Positions 60,395 through 64,000 of a stretch of DNA of 64,000 nucleotides are shown here, piece by piece. Source of the stretch: Amoeboaphelidium protococcarum (lineage: Eukaryota; Aphelidiomycota; Aphelidea). The number at the start of each line of letters is the position of its first letter. Position 1 is the first letter of the stretch. The position numbers and the translations under genes are program-made. The DNA lies in contig JALECJ010000254.1 of NCBI GenBank assembly GCA_023515745.1, forward strand, positions 558,001 to 622,000, written 5' to 3'. Under the pieces are notes generated by a model. That model was not told the origin of the DNA. It saw only the letters and a program-made list of their open reading frames with translations, and searched no databases.

Positions 60395-61458
60395 AACGAA
60401 TAATTAGCTTACCTCCAAAGGAATTTATAGACTTAGTATTCTAAGTACTTTAATTTCAGAAAGCGAGATAAAAGAAATGAAATGATGGCGATAGGACGGC
60501 TACTTTACAGTTATAGCAGGATTCACGCAATTTTAGCCGAGATGAACCCATCAGTGTTGACGCGCACAAATGGCGGTTCTACGCTGATACCTCAAACTAT
60601 ATGACAACTGTAGTCAAAGTATATCGAAATTTAATGCTAAAGTATTAGCCCTAAATGGAATTCAACGTCATATTGTAGCTTACATATTCATTTTTTAAAA
60701 TAACACTATCGATCTTAGTAACATGATGAGAATCGATTTCAGATATTAGTGCCTATAGTAAATAATATGGAAAACCATTTTTGGTTGGGATTGTGATATC
60801 GTAGCCCGTTTTATTGTACAACAGAAGCATATTTCATATGACAGACGCTTACCAAACAGCCTAACTTTGCGATATTAGCAACAAGGATGCGCTCAATCTA
60901 ACTCAGTGTGCCGTGAGTGTACTGTAATAGCTAAATAAAGTTCACCATCCTAGTGAAACGCCTCCTTTCTCCTCAACTTCCATCTCCTTTACGCGTTTTA
61001 ACTGAAAGTATCACATTGTCTCAACATTATGATAACAAGATTTGCTAGTAAGGTGGGGGTTTATTCACGTTTACTTCCCAGACTCATCAGATATAATGTA
61101 GATAATTTGGGTGTCATGAAGAGAAAGAGAACGGAATCTGGTTAGACCACTGATACACGCCCGGAAGGTGGCAGCCTAATACCTGATGGTGAACACACCT
61201 GAATCAACTGAGAATTATCCTCCCAGTCTCCAGAATGACACTGTTACTGATTCATTGTCACTTAAGCTTTCTTCTAAATCCAAATCTGTGAACGTAAATG
61301 CCGCCACAATCTAAATGTATAATGACTTGCTGGCAGAAGGGCTGTGTTTCGCCAAGATGTTTCGGCTCCCGTTGTTTCTTGAAAAATGGCGAAGTTTCAG
61401 GAGCTAATCTTGGCGCTGGTGCAGGAGAACGCACACACGGCCGAGTACAAGACCGTGC

Positions 61459-61481
61459 TTCTGGAACACGCTGTTCCAGAA
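61459..61481. repeat. Perfect inverted repeat, 10-bp arms
   Basis: TTCTGGAACA, 3-base loop CGC, TGTTCCAGAA. A stable hairpin or dimeric protein site in the G+C-rich segment; no T-run follows. Confidence 0.6.
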
Positions 61482-62206
61482 ACTTCTCTGGGTTGTGGAG
61501 TCCCCGCTGCGGAGCTACACAAAAAATACCAAAAAGCATGGTATGTTGACGTGCGCTGCATCTGGTCGATCGCCTAGAAGAAAAAGGTGACAAATCAGTA
61601 CCGCGCAGCTAGAATCAGATTTGATCAGCTTGCCATATAAATTATAACATTGGTCGTATGTGCGCGAATTGTTATAGATCCAACGTTCTAATAAGTGCAC
61701 TGTAAACTTTCCTAGTGCAAGTTCGCATAGTCTTTTACACTACAACGTTTTTGGTAAGTCTGAGCAGTTTCTTTCGCTTTGAAGGGTGGACCTGGCGCTT
61801 ACTCCTGAGGTACGAAAGACGCTGTTATACGGGAGGAGACGGAGAACAGCTGGCTGACTGGACTGGTTTGGAAAAGTGGTGTCCGCTTGCAATCTCGAGT
61901 CCGGCACTCTGTGACTGAAGAGAATTTGGAAGACTTTGACATTCTCCGGGATGCAAAGCCTGAAAAGCTATCGAGGGAGTCAGTGGCCAGAGGGAAAATG
62001 ACGAAGGAAATTCCAACTGTAATTGGCTCTGATATTTACTATCGGTTAGCCAAAGTTGAGTTTCCCGTCATGCAAGTTGCTCATGCTCGTGCGCTGGACC
62101 ATTATGTAGAAAGGTACAGAGTTGGTAAGTCAAGTAAGCGGTGGGCATACTTGTGGCGGCTTGTTTAGGAGTTGGTCCGGCCAAAATAAGTTTATACTAT
62201 CCCGTT

Positions 62207-62224
62207 TATATATATATATATATA
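62207..62224. repeat. (TA)9 microsatellite
   Basis: Eighteen bases of TA dinucleotide at the edge of the G+C-rich segment. Confidence 0.9.
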
Positions 62225-62732
62225 GTGATACTAACTAATTATTGTGAGTGTATAGGGAAACGAAAGTGATTCTGGCTGAATGCTTTTCATGTTAGATATG
62301 TCTGTTACGAAAGCAACACGTATCATAAATCGTTTGATTAGCATAAAGTTAAAACAGTTTAAGTATGTAAAGTATCTATAAAAAACTTCATCTATTCAGA
62401 TAATAAAAATTTTCATCTATTAAATAGAGTAGCTCTATCAAGATCTACCCGACAAGCAAGATCTTTGAAGCAGATGCTGAAAATGACGACGAGTTTCAAA
62501 TCTGTTTCAGCAAGCCGTGCAACCAAGAAACCGCAGAGAACGAAATTCTTGTCAAACAATCAAACGATAGTCGTAATTGTTGTTGCTTCTTCATCTTTCT
62601 TTACTATTATTACTACAGGTCGGATTATCACAACCATTTCTCCATATAATCATAGAGTGTAAGTTTAATTTAATCATTCATAGTTGTATTATAATATAAT
62701 TATTCTATTTATCTGTTTGTATAAGTGTGTAG

Positions 62733-64000
62733 ATGGGAAAGAAGGATACTGATTTGATAAATAGTGCTCCAGCACAAGATGCCGATGTGGTATCTGCGCT
62801 GAATGAGCGTTTCAACAAGGATAGAGTATATACTCGCATCGGCAATCATTGTATGGTATCAGTCAATCCGTATAAGCCTCTCGCCGATTCTTCTGATGAT
62901 TCTTTAAAGTCGATTGTGTCCGCTGTGAAAGATGGTGTGGACAGGGAGCAGCCGCATGTGTTTGAACTGGTCAGTGATGTGTACTACAACATGCTCTAGA
63001 AGAAGGATGACTAAAGTGTTCTGTTTATGGGAGAGTCTGGTAGTGGAAAGAGTACAAATTTGCTGTATGCCTTGCGCTCTATCATCACTGCATCCAAGAG
63101 TAAGAAGAAGGAGAAGGTTGCTCAGCGTGCTCTGAAAGCTCTCACCGTCATGGATGCTTTCGGTAATGCAAAGACTGTGTAGAATGACAACTCTTCTAGA
63201 TATGGAAAGGTGTGTGAGGTGTAGTTCAATAACCGTGGTAAGATGTCCGGTGTGAAGATGATTGACTACCTGTTGGAGCGTTAGAGAGTCTCTGGTGTTT
63301 AGTATAATGAGAGAAACTTCAATGCCTTCTATTATATGATTGCCGGTCTGTCTGCAGAGTAGAAATCTCAATGGAAGCTGTAAGACGCTGGTAAGTATTA
63401 GTACTTGGTGAGTGGTACTAAGGCTCATCGTGCCACTAATGAAGATGTTACTGGCTTTGCAGAGTTGGTGTCAGCTTTGAAGGCACTTGGATTCAAGGAG
63501 AAGTACTAAACTTAGGTGTTTTAGCTGTTGACTGCAATCTTGTTTTTGGGTAATCTCGAGTTTGTGGATCCCGAAATGAAGGACGATGCTGCTCAAGTGA
63601 AAAACATTGAAGAACTTCGCATGGTGGCAGAGCTGCTTGGTGTTAGAGCCACTGATCTGGAGAATGCTATGGTGTACAAGACTAAGCTGATTAAGAAGGA
63701 GATTTGTACTGTTTATCTTGACAAAGATGAGGCGTTCGATCAGAGAGATTTGTTGGCGCAGACTTTGTACTCGTTGTTGTGGTCCTGGCTCGTTGAGTCT
63801 ATGAACAAGAGGCTAGTTGACGATGAACCAGCAATGCTTATCAATTTGGTTGACTTGTTCGGTGTTGAGAACTTGAAGGATAATTACTTTCATCAGTTCA
63901 TGGCTAATTATACTGCCGAGAAGCTGTTTAAGTTGTTTAGTTAGGTTACCTATGAGCAGGAGCTTGAACTATACCAGAAGGAAGGTGTCAAGTTTGATAG
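62733..64000 (+). CDS. Myosin motor domain, probably of a myosin-chitin synthase; 3' end outside window
   Basis: ATG 62733 after a likely 5' UTR intron acceptor (GTGTAG); open to the window end (422 codons). DADVVSALNERFNKDRVYTRIGNHCMVSVNPYKPL starts the motor without an SH3-like or IQ-type N-terminal extension. The P-loop is GESGSGKST (100-108), switch I [9 protein letters not shown] (151-159), switch II DLFGVE (374-379). [54 protein letters not shown] and [19 protein letters not shown] resemble the motors of fungal class V/VII chitin synthases more than classical myosins; that is a judgement by eye. A C-terminal chitin synthase domain would lie beyond 64000. ATP-site residues look intact. 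Confidence 0.85.

Larger units (their letters stand above)
60395..62732. other. Long stretch without a supportable gene; possible unknown split gene(s) or mobile DNA
   Basis: 2,338 bases between OPLAH and the myosin gene. The segment 61300-62170 is visibly richer in G+C than its surroundings, and its open frames (from 61386 +, from 61887 +, 61258-61593 -) use almost no TAA/TAG Gln, unlike host genes. GTAAGT-type signals near 62122 could mark splicing. On the minus strand 60948-60853 a start and GTAAGC donor suggest a possible first exon, with a TAG acceptor at 60753. The last part (62663-62732) looks like a 5' UTR intron of the myosin gene (GTAAGT...GTAG). None of these reach the standard for a gene call. 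Confidence 0.35.

Noticed and set aside
60753-60948. Possible first exon (32 codons) plus intron of a minus-strand gene
   Set aside because: Splice signals are plausible, but the downstream exon can be continued in several ways and the unspliced frame is also open; no homology to decide.

Overview
This is nuclear DNA from a eukaryote that reads TAA and TAG as glutamine and uses TGA as its only stop. The evidence is internal: family-defining glutamines are written TAG or TAA (ABC signature LSGGQRQR, HIRA DGKKRVQP, the processive-glycosyltransferase motif QQHRW), and almost every gene reads open end to end only under this code, closing at TGA. Genes are packed on both strands. Most have no intron; the few introns are short (50-67 nt, GTAAG/GTATG/GTACG...TAG or CAG). 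Gene content is opisthokont-like: WDR1/AIP1, FHIT, EDEM, ATG2, MOCS1, OPLAH, a membrane-anchored cysteine synthase, a GMA12/MNN10-type glycosyltransferase, and a myosin motor resembling that of fungal myosin-chitin synthases. I recall UAR=Gln being reported for aphelids (Amoeboaphelidium, relatives of Fungi that parasitise algae), so an aphelid-like organism is my best inference. It is not proven.

Layout. 1-3360: 3' part of an ABCB transporter. 3398-5669: an apparently intact DNA transposon with 26-bp terminal inverted repeats. 5877-6704: RING-H2 protein. 6884-15448: three tandem paralogues of large secreted Pro/Gln/Gly-rich proteins with shared upstream elements. 16239-18083: NADPH oxidase. 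18168-24647: HIRA, FHIT, a small mitochondrial-like membrane protein and MOCS1. 24782-29309: DPH1, a small basic protein, a C2H2 protein and a coiled-coil protein. 29423-35081: WDR1/AIP1, an At4g15545-like coiled-coil protein, COX5B, CHCHD5 and an unknown split gene. 35254-41718: EDEM, a GT34+GT2 fusion, ornithine aminotransferase. 42156-48174: ATG2, an F-box-like protein, a tiny split gene. 48175-56295: GRP94 (HDEL), cysteine synthase, PQ-loop transporter, RlmN/Cfr-type radical SAM enzyme, a secreted protein and a small ORF. 56573-60394: 5-oxoprolinase. 60395-62732: no gene I can support. 62733-64000: myosin motor running off the end.

The most striking item is the 898-residue protein at 37545-40241. 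It joins a GMA12/MNN10 (GT34) domain to a plant CSLC/CSLA-like GT2 synthase. Plants encode xyloglucan and galactomannan backbone synthases (CSLC/CSLA) and side-chain transferases (GT34) as separate proteins. Here both sit in one chain, with a predicted topology that puts the GT34 domain in the lumen and the GT2 domain in the cytosol. Neighbouring genes form partial themes: ER quality control (EDEM, GRP94) and mitochondrial proteins (COX5B/CHCHD5 as a divergent pair).
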